NCBI GenBank assembly: GCA_024867545.1
Contig: JANFNE010000019.1
Location: 62,001 to 126,000, forward strand
Direction: 5' to 3'
Length of the DNA stretch: 64,000 nucleotides
From: Phytopythium helicoides
Lineage: Eukaryota; Oomycota; Peronosporomycetes; Pythiales; Pythiaceae
Part shown: piece by piece, positions 1 to 10,271 of the stretch
How the letters are laid out: each line of letters opens with the position of its first letter
Numbering within the stretch: the first letter of the stretch is position 1
The notes under the pieces: model-generated
Told to the model about the DNA's origin: nothing
What the model saw: the letters and a program-made list of their open reading frames with translations, nothing else
Databases searched by the model: none
Translations under genes and position numbers: made by a program

Positions 1-1890
1 GCACGTCTGTACTCTTTGCCGCCGATGGATGACCGCACGGCGATCGCGAACCTGATCCAGAACAACAACGGCGAGCTGAACCAGAGCTCGCACATTCTGC
101 GTCGCAACCGCGAGAGTTGCGTGTTGCTGTGCCGCGACTTGGCCGAGAACCTCGAGTCGTGGAAGTGGTCGGTGCTGCAGGAGAAGGCGACGTACCACAC
201 ACTCAACATGTTCCGGTCGGACGTGAGCGGCATGTTGCGCGCGGAAGGTTGGGTGATCAAGTCTGCGAGCGACAGCGTACGTCGCGAGGTGACGCGTGCG
301 CACAATGCGGATGACAAGACGATGCCGTCGCTGGTGGACAAGGTTCCGAAGCCGTGGCCGGAGCCGCCGACGTACTTTGAGACGAACAAGTTCACGGAGG
401 CGTTCCAGGCGTTCGTGGAGACGTACGGTTGTGCTCGTTACCGCGAGATCAATCCTTCGGTGTTCACGGCGGTGACGTTCCCGTTTTTGTTCGGCGTCAT
501 GTACGGCGACATTGGTCACGGATTCTGTCTGTTCCTGTTCGGTCTGTACCTGGTGATGACGGAGAAGAGGTTGGAGCGCGGCGGTTTGGGCGAGATGGAG
601 ACGTCTATCTATGGCGGTCGGTACATGCTGGCGATGATGGGCGTGTTTGCGATGTACGCTGGTTTGATTTATAACGACTTTTTCTCGCTGTCGCTGAACC
701 TGTTCGGGTCGAAATTTGCGTACCCGGACTGTTTGGAGAACGAGGATCGCGAGAACAAGTGTGTGGCCGAGTACTACATCAACGGGAAGATGTCGTATGT
801 GAATGCGACGGACGTGTCGGATGGCTCGAACGTGTACGCGTTTGGTTTGGATCCAATTTGGAAGACGTCTGAGAACGAGCTGTTGTTCTTCAATTCTTTC
901 AAGATGAAGTTGTCTGTGATTCTGGGTATCATCCAGATGATCTTTGGCATTATTCTGAAGGGAGCGAACTCGCTGCATTTCGGCGACTACTCAGGGTTTC
1001 CTGTTCGAGTTCGTCCCGCAGTTGGTCTTCGCGTGCGCGCTGTTTTTCTACATGATCATCTTGATTGTGATGAAGTGGAGCATCAACTGGACGGAGCGTA
1101 TGGCGCACGAGGTGTGTCCGTACAACTTTGAGGGTGAACGCACTGGTTGCCGTCCTCCATCGCTCGTGAACACCCTGATCAACATTGCTTTGAACCCGGG
1201 TCACGTGGACGACCCGATGTACGAAGGTCAGCTGAAGACGCAGCAGACGCTTTTGCTGATGGCGTTCGTGTCTGTGCCTGCGATGCTGGCGCTCAAGCCG
1301 ATGTACTTGAAGGTGATGAACGATCGCAAGGCGCCGCCTGTGAGCCATCATGTCGACTACGATGACGAGACAGAGGAGATGCTACCTACTCATCATGGTG
1401 GTCATGGTGGCCATGGCGGCCACGGCGGTCATGGCGGTCATGGCGAGGAGTTCGAGTTTGGCGAGATTTTTATCCACCAGGCAATTGAGACGATCGAGTT
1501 CGTGCTGGGCATGGTGTCCAACACGGCATCGTATCTACGTCTGTGGGCGTTGAGTCTTGCTCACTCAGGTACGGTTATTTGGTGGTTTCACAGCTGCAGG
1601 TGGGAAAAACATCTAACTGGATTGTATCTTCAGAGCTCGCTACGGTGTTCTGGGAGAAGGCGATGCTGTCGTCGATCAACAGCGACTCGTTCATCGCCAT
1701 CTTCATCGGCTTTGCCGTGTTTGCGGCTGTGACGTTCGGCGTGATCCTGTCGATGGACGTGCTGGAATGCTTTTTGCATGCGCTGCGTTTGCACTGGGTG
1801 GAGTTCCAGAACAAGTTCTACAAGGCGGACGGACACAAGTTCCACCCGTTTTCATTCAAGCAGGTGATCGTGGACTCGAGGAAGGAATAG
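1..1890 (+). CDS. V-type H+-ATPase subunit a, C-terminal two thirds (5' partial)
   Basis: Membrane subunit a (Vph1/Stv1 family) of the vacuolar proton pump, which with the c-ring forms the proton path in the Vo sector. The frame is open from base 1, so the N-terminus lies outside the window. Visible hallmarks are the block around [16 protein letters not shown], the [13 protein letters not shown] loop, the conserved [20 protein letters not shown] segment and the following C-terminal helices. A 65 bp intron (1569-1633) splits [12 protein letters not shown] histidine-glycine run of the form (HGG)n lies at about 1391-1447 in a loop normally variable in this family. The frame shifts by one base near 1000: ...FGDYSGF then LFEFVPQ in the next frame. 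This is one extra C, either an assembly error or a true break. The family call is secure. Confidence 0.95.
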
Positions 1891-2080
1891 GCGCGCGTTG
1901 TCGCGCAAGCACAAGAAATTCTGTAGAACCGGAGCCACCGCGATGTGTTTCTGCGCTCAGTAGTGCGTGTGCGCATCCGCCTGAAGCTCTTGATTCATGA
2001 GAAGAGCCCGCGTGGGGATGTCCCCATCGCGTGAGGAATTTGATTCATTTTCCGTTTTGTCATTGGTCTTGCCCGTTTTC

Positions 2081-2551
2081 CTACTCCTGCTTCTTGGTCG
2101 CCTTCTTCTCCAGTGCCCTGCACAATCACGCACGCCACCCCAATCAGCACTTGCTCCAGTTGATTCCATGTCGATCGCGCTCGCCACCCACAGCTGCTGG
2201 TACTGCTTGCGCAGCTGGCTGGTCGCGCTGAGATCCTGTACGCGAGCCAGCGCCTGCGACTCGGCGTACAGGTACCCGACACCGCCGCCGATCATGACCA
2301 TGCCCGCCATAGTCGCCAGCTGCATGCGGCGCGGGAACGGCCAGAAGGCTGCGCACATTCACATCCACCGTCACTCCCCAGCGCCTAAAACGCGCGACAA
2401 GTATGAAAAACCGGAGCGCACAGGTGACGGCGGCGCCCGTGGCCGCGCCCACTGCCGCGCCAAAGCCCGCGAACTGCTGCAGCTCGCTCTTGCGGCGGTC
2501 GAACCAGAGCTTCTCCTCCAGCGTCAGCCGCTGCGGAGGCGGCGAGCTCAT
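2081..2551 (-). CDS. Small two-helix membrane protein of unknown function, three exons
   Basis: I reconstruct a protein of about 106 residues from three exons: 2422-2551, 2192-2348 and 2081-2117. The introns, 2349-2421 and 2118-2191 (73 and 74 bp), both run GT to CAG. It begins MSSPPPQRLTLEEKLWFDRR, has two Gly/Ala/Met-rich hydrophobic stretches (GFGAAVGAATGAAV and LATMAGMVMIGGGVGYLY) and ends with the lysine-rich tail LALEKKATKKQE. Two short glycine-rich helices with charged ends resemble small organelle membrane proteins, for example mitochondrial assembly factors, but I recognise no named family. Phase is kept at both junctions, which supports the model. The gene converges with the V-ATPase gene, with about 190 bp between stop codons. 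Confidence 0.6.
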
Positions 2552-2781
2552 GGTGGGTGGCGAAATGAGCTGCTCAGGAGTCCTGGACACGCAACGCAGA
2601 TACATTCGCGCAACATGCACGCAAGCAGGGTGTAGCCATTTCACTTCAACGTACAAATAACTTAGAGCCGCCGCCACCAAGAGCTATGGACAGAGGCGGC
2701 GGCGGGCTGGAGGGCGACATCGAAGCTCTAGGGACAGAGCGGTGGGGGGAGCCCAGCGGTCGCTGGCGGTATGGGGCTCGG

Positions 2782-3925
2782 CTACTCGGTCCTGGCGCGG
2801 GACCGCGGCGGCGAAAGCACTGGCTGCGAGTCCAGCGACGCCGCGGCGTTGATGATACCAGCGATGGAGTTGGCAGCGGCGTCCGACGCGCTCTCCGACG
2901 GCGGAGTCAGCAGCGTGGCACCGATCTGGTTGGGGTCGGCCGAGTACACGTGCATGAGGAAGTCCATGGACTCGTCGAAGTCGGGCACCTCGTCCTTGCC
3001 CTCACTCGCGGTCGAGACCGACTCCCACGACGGCGGGTAGCCCTCGTTGCCCAGGAATGCACTTGAGATGCTTGACTGGCTCAGCTTGTCGAAACTCGGC
3101 GGTGGGCTGCAGTAGTACTGGAGGGAGCTGGGTTGCGACAGCCTGGGGGCGGTGGTGGGGTTGGTGATGGTGCTGGTGGTGTTGAAGCTGGTGAGGATGT
3201 GGAACGCTGGGCATCGCGGACGACGCCAGCATAGGCGTAACGATCATTTGTGTAGGATAGCTTGGTCCTGGAAGCGGATGAGAGAAACGCCGGTGGGGCA
3301 TGACGGGCGTGTAGTAGACTGGCGACGTGCCTAGATGGGAAGAGGGCGAGGATGCCAATGCGGACAAGGCTGCTGCTTCGGAGGACGGAGAGGTCGAGGT
3401 CGAAAGTGGCATGTAGGGGTCTCCGCTCGACACTTGCGGAGCTTGAAGCGTGCCGTTGCGATTGCGCAGCCCACGCATTCGGCGGGCCATCTTCTCTCGG
3501 TACTTCTGCGCGTGTGTCTGCGTCTGGCGCACGGTGCGCGTGCCGACAATCTCAGCGATGGCCTTCCACGGTCCCTTTGGGTACAGCTCCATGGCCTTGA
3601 GGAAGCGGTCGTGCTCTGCCTTTGTCCACGTGCCCGACGCCTTCGCACCGTCGGCGCCGCTGCGCTGCATGTCGTCCAGCGATTCTGCGACTCGTATGGT
3701 TCCGTCCTTGACAATCAGCAAATGCTTGGGGTCGAGCGCGAGCTCTGGGTCGTCGTCGTCCTCCTCTAGCTCGTCTCCCGTGTGCGCCATCTTCTCCTCG
3801 CCCTGCGCTCTGTGGTCCTCCTCCAGGTCTGCAGTGGATACCCTGCGCTCCTGGTCTGCGAGATCCTGGCTGCCCATCTCACGCGGCGTCCTCGGCCGCT
3901 TCCTCGTCGCTGGCGAGGCCTGCAT
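2782..3925 (-). CDS. Single-Myb (THAQKYR-type) transcription factor
   Basis: Nuclear DNA-binding protein with one Myb/SANT repeat of the SHAQKYF class. The block starts GTWTKAEHDRFLKAMELYPKG, continues through WKAIAEIVGTRTVRQTQTH and ends AQKYREKMARR, so the third helix reads THAQKYR instead of the plant SHAQKYF. The start chosen is MQASPATRKRPRTP, after an upstream non-homologous open stretch. A glutamine/histidine-rich linker follows the Myb repeat. A C-terminal acidic region (FDESMDFLMHVYSAD) is in another frame: the switch occurs in the CAC/CAG-rich stretch around 3150. Because no convincing intron fits, I suspect a one-base indel. Two further genes of this class lie at 56.4 and 58.3 kb. 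Confidence 0.85.
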
Positions 3926-5644
3926 GTGACGAACGGCGCGCCAACTTAAATACCGGCCGAGAGTCCTCCGCGCGGTGCTGGCGCCCGCGCTGGGGTCAAC
4001 ACGGCGCCGCGGGCGTCGCACCCTGTCCGCCTGCGCTGTACTCGCGTGCGCGAGTCGCCGAATGACCCGCCGCGCCTCGCGACTCGCGGGGGGATGCGCC
4101 GCCCGATCACCAGCGCGCGCGGAGCCCAAACGCGGCGAGTGCAGAGGCGCCGGCCGACGTACGGAGCCGACGCACGCGCAGATTGCATATCCGCCGCCGC
4201 GGTCGGCCCTTTACCTGCAGGCGGCCCCCATGCCCATGGCGGTGCAGAGCGGGGCGGACCGTGCGCGCAAGAGCTATACAGACGACCGCCCCAGCTGGTT
4301 TGCGCGCCGCCAGATGACGCACCTTTTCTGCGCGGCGTTCGAAGTCTCGCGCGTCACACGGGGATTTGATTGGGCGGAGGAAGTTGCCGAATTTTGATCT
4401 GGCCAATGGGAGCAAGGCGAAGAGGACCGCCCGCGAACGAAGGGAACGCCTCGACGGGGCGACGCTTTTGATGCGGACCGTCATCACGTCGGACAAAGGT
4501 GGCGTGGTGGTGTTCGACTTCAAATGAGCTCGGAAAGAGCGCCGCGAAGCATCCTCGCGACGGCAAAGCGCGACTAACTATCCTAGTACACTTCCACAAA
4601 CACGCGACTTGCGATGTTATCCCGTGCCAAGGTGTCGACAATCCCCACAAATGAGCTTTTCGCTTAGTGATCCAAGCAGCAGCTGCTTTCGCGGACGACA
4701 CCGCCTGCTCTCGGACTCTACCTTGAAGGCCATACGGACACCGGATGTACCCGACGCTCTTCACCTAATGAACTTTTCGAGAGTGGCAACAAACTTGCCT
4801 GCAGGCAAGTTTGTGCCGCTTACAAATGATGGAAGCGGCTCAGCATACGGGCACGAGGAGCACCAAAATTTTCCTTCAGGCTCCGTGCCTGCACGCGCTG
4901 GAGCTCGGCTGGCGCTCGGCTAGCTACCAACGTAGAGTAACAGCCTCGAAGACAGAGGCGTACGGACCCGCGAAAGTTTTAGCGCGATCGTGGCGACAGT
5001 AGAATCGAGCGAGTGCCTCACCGGATGTCCGAGCTCGGTCGCAAGTGCCTCTACGACGGTCAGGTCCCATGTGAGCTGCTGCAAGGTCACCTTCCGCGCG
5101 CGGTCTCGAAAAATACGCCCATTTTGGAGATCCGTACAATTTCATGTAAAGGTCGCCTTATCGATTGAAAGTCCAACTTTTTCTCGAGAGTCACCGGACG
5201 AAACATCCTTGTGACCCATCCGGTTCGCCTTGCATGTGAGATCGGAGGGATTGCAGCTCCAATGATTAGTATATGCGATAGAAGATCGCGCCAATCTGCT
5301 CCCTCCTCTCGGTGAAGTTGTTGCAATTTTTTCGTAAAGGCAACACGCTGAGCATCCGTAGAGGACATGGTCGGCAGAGCCGTATCTGTATCCATCTCCT
5401 CAAACCGAACATCGTGGTGCTCTCACGACATCTTTGGCACCAATATTTTGACGAGCGGAGCTCATGCGACTCGTTCGCGGAGCCTTCCATTACTGTATCT
5501 ATATCGGGTACTGACGCACGTCAACCATTAGACATGGCTACACTATCGAACTGGGGACATCTCATACCCTTGTGGCGCTCATCACAACGAAGTTGTTGAA
5601 GCTACGGGCAACGTCTGTATTGCGCACTGACGCAAGGCGGGCGT
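3926..5644. other. Intergenic stretch, no secure gene
   Basis: About 1.7 kb without a gene I can support. The first 400 bases are very GC-rich and probably hold the promoter of the Myb gene on the minus strand. A minus-strand frame at 5087-5395 contains MSSTDAQRVAFTKKLQQLHR followed by REEGADWRDLLSHILII, which has protein-like character. It could be an exon of a small gene or a relic, but it has no recognisable domain and the frame breaks on both sides. Confidence 0.4.
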
Positions 5645-7590
5645 TTAGTCTCGGTCCACGTGACGCCGGATACTGAAGATCTTGACGTCCTGGAGCGCGA
5701 GTCCATCACGATGCGCTGCTTCATCTGTGCCCACAAGTTGTTCGTCCTGGCGCCAGTCGACTAGCTCATATGCGAAATGTTGGCCCAGCAGCTCGAAAAA
5801 TTGGTGCTCCTTTGGGTTGCGCGATCGATGGGCCATGAGAATGACCGTATTTGGTGACTTGGCTAGTGCGCAGAGCGATGCTACAAGCGGTTCGTAGCCT
5901 TCAGGATCGTACACGACGTCGGATAAAACCACTACATCGTGCGAGGTCGCCAAGAGATCTCCATCAGTGGAACCCCACATGTGTTCCACAGCACGAGGAC
6001 GATGTGCTGGACTTGACGTAGGCAAAGTGGTTGCATAGTTGAGCTCGATGTTGTAGTCGATCAGCGGTACAACTTCCTGCAGTGGTCATCTCGAGTAAGT
6101 ATTTCTCGAATCGCTGGTTAACAATCCAAACAAGCAAGCTCGCACCCCCATATCTGTCAAGGTAACATGCGCGCCAAGAAGTGAGCAGTAGATACCGACG
6201 AGACCGAGGCCACTCCCCAGCTCGACAACTTTCTTTCCAACAATAATCTCCCGCCGACGAGCGAGATATCTTGTCAAAATGAGGCACGAGTCCCAAAGTT
6301 TACCGCCAATTCCTAGAGGTTTTGCGTGGCATCGCGCACCACAGTATACTGTCAGCGACTTCCCCGACTGCTATGGCAACAATGATGGGGACGTACCCAG
6401 CGACCCAGGAGATTCTGCGAGCAATATGTCGCGGGGCAGCCCATGCATTCTAATGGGCCGACAACAATGAACCCCAAGTACGCCAGAGTCTCCTGCAACG
6501 ACCACTCCAGCATCTTTTGCTACCAATTGAATTGGGAGCGACACAACTGGAAACAGATTCCACTTTTCGGCACATGAGTCGTCGACTGAGACTTGGATAG
6601 CCACAGTCGTCGTCACATCTTCCTGGGTTTTGTCGCCTCCTTGGGGAATCACCGCGACACGAAACGTGGCTTTTCCGTGGTCATTCAGAGTGATAGGACC
6701 CTTATCATCTCCAGCACTCAAAGCGTCAACCGACTCTTCCAGATCCAAGCTCACAACCAAGCGGTACGGACTCCGTTGGTCATGAAGGGAGTGTAGAGCT
6801 CGCATTTCAGCGCCACGGTCTCTCCGTCCTTGAATGCGTCTCGTCGGAATAGGCCGAACTCGTTGCCAATGTTCACGCTCAAGTCGAAGAAGTTCCCGAC
6901 AGGTACTTGTGACGGGACCAGCGAACTGTTCCAAACACATCAAACTGTCAGCCAAGCAGAACGATATCCGCTTTTCGAAGCTCGTGTGCACGCCACCCGA
7001 AGTTGATGCGAAGTTGCTGGTTCTCGTGCACGAGTTTGCCGAGCTGGTTGAGTTCCTTGGCAGCCGCCTCCTTGTCCTTAGCGACCATCTTGCGCAGCCT
7101 TCTCCTCGCCGCCACGCAGTACTGGAACAGCGTTGGTGCGCTTTCCCTCGTCCATCTCCACTCTGGGTCGTTTGCATCTGGCTCGCCGTCCAGCACCCGG
7201 TTGACGATGACGAGCGCCGCCTCGAACCGCTCGAGGTTTTCGAGCGCGATGAGCTGCCGCACCGCCGCCTTCTCGTTCCTGGGGCTCCGCTTCAGCGCCA
7301 GTCGAGCGTCTATCCACCCCACAGCCCTGTGAGTCCACCCAACCTGCTGCATCTAATGCTCTAACATCGCGACGCGCCCCACCAGCCAGCGCCGCGCCAA
7401 AGTCGCGCTCCTGGATGGCCGTTTGCGCTCGGTTTGCTAGCAACTGAGACGCAACCGCCGCGGTCACCGAGCCCTCCAAGCCCATCGACAGCAGCGTCAG
7501 CGCCTGCGAGTAGCAATCGCGCGCCTCGGCGTAGCGGCCGTCGCCATACAGCGCGTTGCCTTGAGCCTGCAGCTGCTTGGCGCCGTCCAT
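5645..7590 (-). CDS. TPR-containing protein joined to a METTL21-like methyltransferase domain (fragmented model)
   Basis: The 5' exon encodes MDGAKQLQAQGNALYGDGRY plus a helical pair typical of a TPR repeat, and the next exon (about 7325 downward) continues it with LIALENLERFEAALVIVNRV. A middle beta-rich segment (NFFDLSVNIGNEFGLFRRD, then LVVSLDLEESVDAL) follows. The 3' part is a class I SAM methyltransferase of the MTase-16/METTL21 group. It shows KLWDSCLILTRYL, motif I VVELGSGLGLVGIYCSLLG at about 6230, and VVLSDVVYDPEGYEPLV at about 5930. METTL21-type enzymes methylate lysines in proteins such as chaperones and elongation factors; the substrate here is unknown. The frame slips by one base at about 6770 and again at about 6315, so exon joins are approximate. 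Two adjacent genes are an alternative to one fusion. Confidence 0.6.
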
Positions 7591-7703
7591 GGTCGAGGCG
7601 ACCTGCTTCCAGTGGTGACAGTGCAGTCACGAGAATAGCTAGCTGTACATATCTAAACGGTTGGAAGTGGACATTCTATCAACTTCAACATGTAACACTG
7701 CAA

Positions 7704-10101
7704 CTAGAACTCCTCGAACTCGCCCCCGGCGCCGGAGTGGACGGCCTGAGCCACGAGCATCTCGCGGCCGCGGTCGTTCCTCTTGGTGACACCTATGATC
7801 TTCACCACGTCGCCCTTGCGGAACAGCGGGACCAAGTCGGCGAACGAGACGGAAGGGCTGCTCTCACGCAGGGTCTCCTCTTGGAGAAAGACCTGGAGAC
7901 CTTCGTGGAGCTGCTTGCCACTCAGTACTTCTGACTCGTCGACTAGCGTGATAAACGCCATGCCGTGCGAGAACCGGCGAATGCGAGCGATCCGCCCGCT
8001 CGCGACTAAATGATATTTAGTCTCGATATCGCCAGCGGAAGACAGCTGAGTCGCCATGTGAGCAACAGCAGTGCTTGCGCTGTAGACTTTTTCACCGATT
8101 TCACCGGAAAATTTCACAGCCATACTGTTAAAATCACTCATCAGCAATCGCTTGAGTGTGAGCACTTTGTCACGAGTTGCTGAGATGCTGGGATCTTGAT
8201 CCGCTGCAGCCGATGAATCCGAAGATTCTTGGCGGCTGCGCTTTCGACAGCAAAGCACGAAGGTGGGCTTCGAATGGCTGCCACTGGGTGTGGAGCCGTT
8301 GATGACTGTCGTAGAGATCTGGAAACTGAGTGCAGGGTGTCCAAGTGAATCCTTTTTTCCTCCATGTCTTGGACCCAGTGACGCTAATTAGAGTGGCAGC
8401 GGACGCTTTGACGAACTCGTTGGAAATGCTCGTGGCAGCCACAATTGCCTCGAGTAGCTGGTATGTACTCCGAAGTAGGTGCAATTTTTTTGGTTGCGTC
8501 CGGAATCCCTTGTACATGAATCCCGCATCCAGAATGTAGTTGATCCTGACTTGTCCAAGACTTGAGTCGCCTTCAACCGAAGAACAACGCACGTCAAATT
8601 GACAGCCAGCGTCATTCGATGGCGCTGTTTTGACGCCAATTGCTGCTACGCACTTGCTTGCCATACTGGAATCTGAGGCGTTGATACACCACTTCCGGAG
8701 ATCCAGCTGCACGTCGTTCTCAGTCGTGATTCCTTCGCCTTGTCTTGACGACATGGTATAGAGATTGTTGTAGTCCTTGTTGAAGCATTGCACGAGTCCA
8801 AACCAGACTTTCGCAAGTTTCCAAAACAAGGACGTGAGAATCTTTGGGAATATGGGAAGTGGAAGCGCTGATAGCCACCTCTGATGGGCTCTCTTTTTGG
8901 GATTCACCATCCGAACCTGTCGAGTCACGCAGCATGTCAACGAGAAACTCAGCAGGGTCGATAGTCACGTTTTTCCTGAGATGTTGAGTGTCAGGATTGA
9001 CTGAATCGATGGGAGTAGAGGTCGCATTATCGCGTGCGTGGGAACGAATTCCTTGCGAATGCAGCCTTTCATCGTGTCCAACGGCTTTGCATTGGTTGAG
9101 AAGTCAGAATGGTCAATCCGTACAGCTTCCGATCGCTTCTCACCAGCCCATAGGCGGATCTAGCTCGTTTTGATGTCAGTATTATCTCATATAGCAAAAG
9201 GTATCGACGGATTCCTACCTACCTCGCGATGATCCGAAAGGATGCTGAAGTCGTCGTAAACCAGGTCTGGCTGACGCCCAAACAACTGCTCCTGTCGACT
9301 GTACCAATTACAGCAAGGCATTGTCACCACACCAGCGATCTCGTCTGCATCCACTGCTGATAACGCCTGCTCAAGCGTCACATGGGCGTGCACAAGCACG
9401 ATCACGGCGCGTCGCAACGAAATGCGAACATTCTCGATCTTGTTGCGAATCACCACGAGATTTTCAATGGTGCTCCACCCACGCGAGCGCTGCAATGACA
9501 GAAGTCTAAGCACGCTGCAAACCGACGTAGTCAGCTGTAGTGAAAAGCAAACTCCGACCTACCTCTGATGACTGCATTTCCATCGCTGGATCGATACTAA
9601 AGCACTTCCAGTTGCGCAGGCGAAACGAACACATCGCAGCCGAGCGTGCTGACACCGCCAAAACATTCACGTTAGCCAATGCACATTTTTTTTTCCCGAT
9701 TCCGCGTTTTGTGAGCCCACTCACGCGTGTTGCCATCTCCAACGACTACGATTCCGTCCGGCTTGTCGCTTTCGGTCGCCACTCGCCCAGCAGCATCACT
9801 CGTTGGAAGGACATACCGCCGAACAGCATTGAAAAGACCCATGCTCTGCATTGCATACAAAATAGTTCGTCACAAACTGATCGCTGCATCATCTTCTCCA
9901 TTCGCCGATTGTCACCTCAGTGATCTCCTTGGCGTCCGGAAAGAGTCCATGCTGCAGCAGCGCTGGTGCGCACTGCAACTGTCCCACGAACTCATTCAAG
10001 TACCGAAGCGAAGTGTGCAATTGTCCAGCGCCATCAGAAGCTCCAGTCGCCTCAGCAGCGCTCAGTCGCCAGCGAGAGACGTGCAGCTTCGGCGCGTCCA
10101 T
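7704..10101 (-). CDS. Multi-exon protein with C-terminal tRNA-binding-type OB fold; N-terminal half unrecognised
   Basis: A chain of short exons on the minus strand. The 5' exon begins MDAPKLHVSRWRLSAAEAT. Later exons hold DGIVVVGDGN, then a part with CSFRLRNWKCFSIDPAMEM, then ENLVVIRNKIENVRIS and AVIVLVHAHVTLEQAL. A long acidic exon (about 9165-8750) includes NVTIDPAEFLVDML. The 3' part has LVASGRIARIRRFSHGMAF and RKGDVVKIIGVTKRNDRGRE, the two strand-rich blocks of the OB fold found in front of class II lysyl/aspartyl-tRNA synthetases. No aminoacylation motifs follow, so it is not a synthetase. The VVVGDGN...SIDPA order looks like a Rossmann-type SAM or nucleotide fold, but I cannot assign it. 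Introns are about 50-70 bp; the frames around 8250-8400 are uncertain, and two genes rather than one are possible. Confidence 0.5.
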
Positions 10102-10271
10102 TGCCTCAATCGGATGGTGAGACCTTGTGCTAAGCGTGACTCGATGGTTCGTGGCGCTAGCTAGAACGAGACGAGCTTCTGGTGGCGTGAACGGTGCCTA
10201 ATGCGACCGTCGCGCAACATTCCTTCAGATCTTTCACAAGAGCGTAGCCATTTTGAGTTTGACCACCAAGG

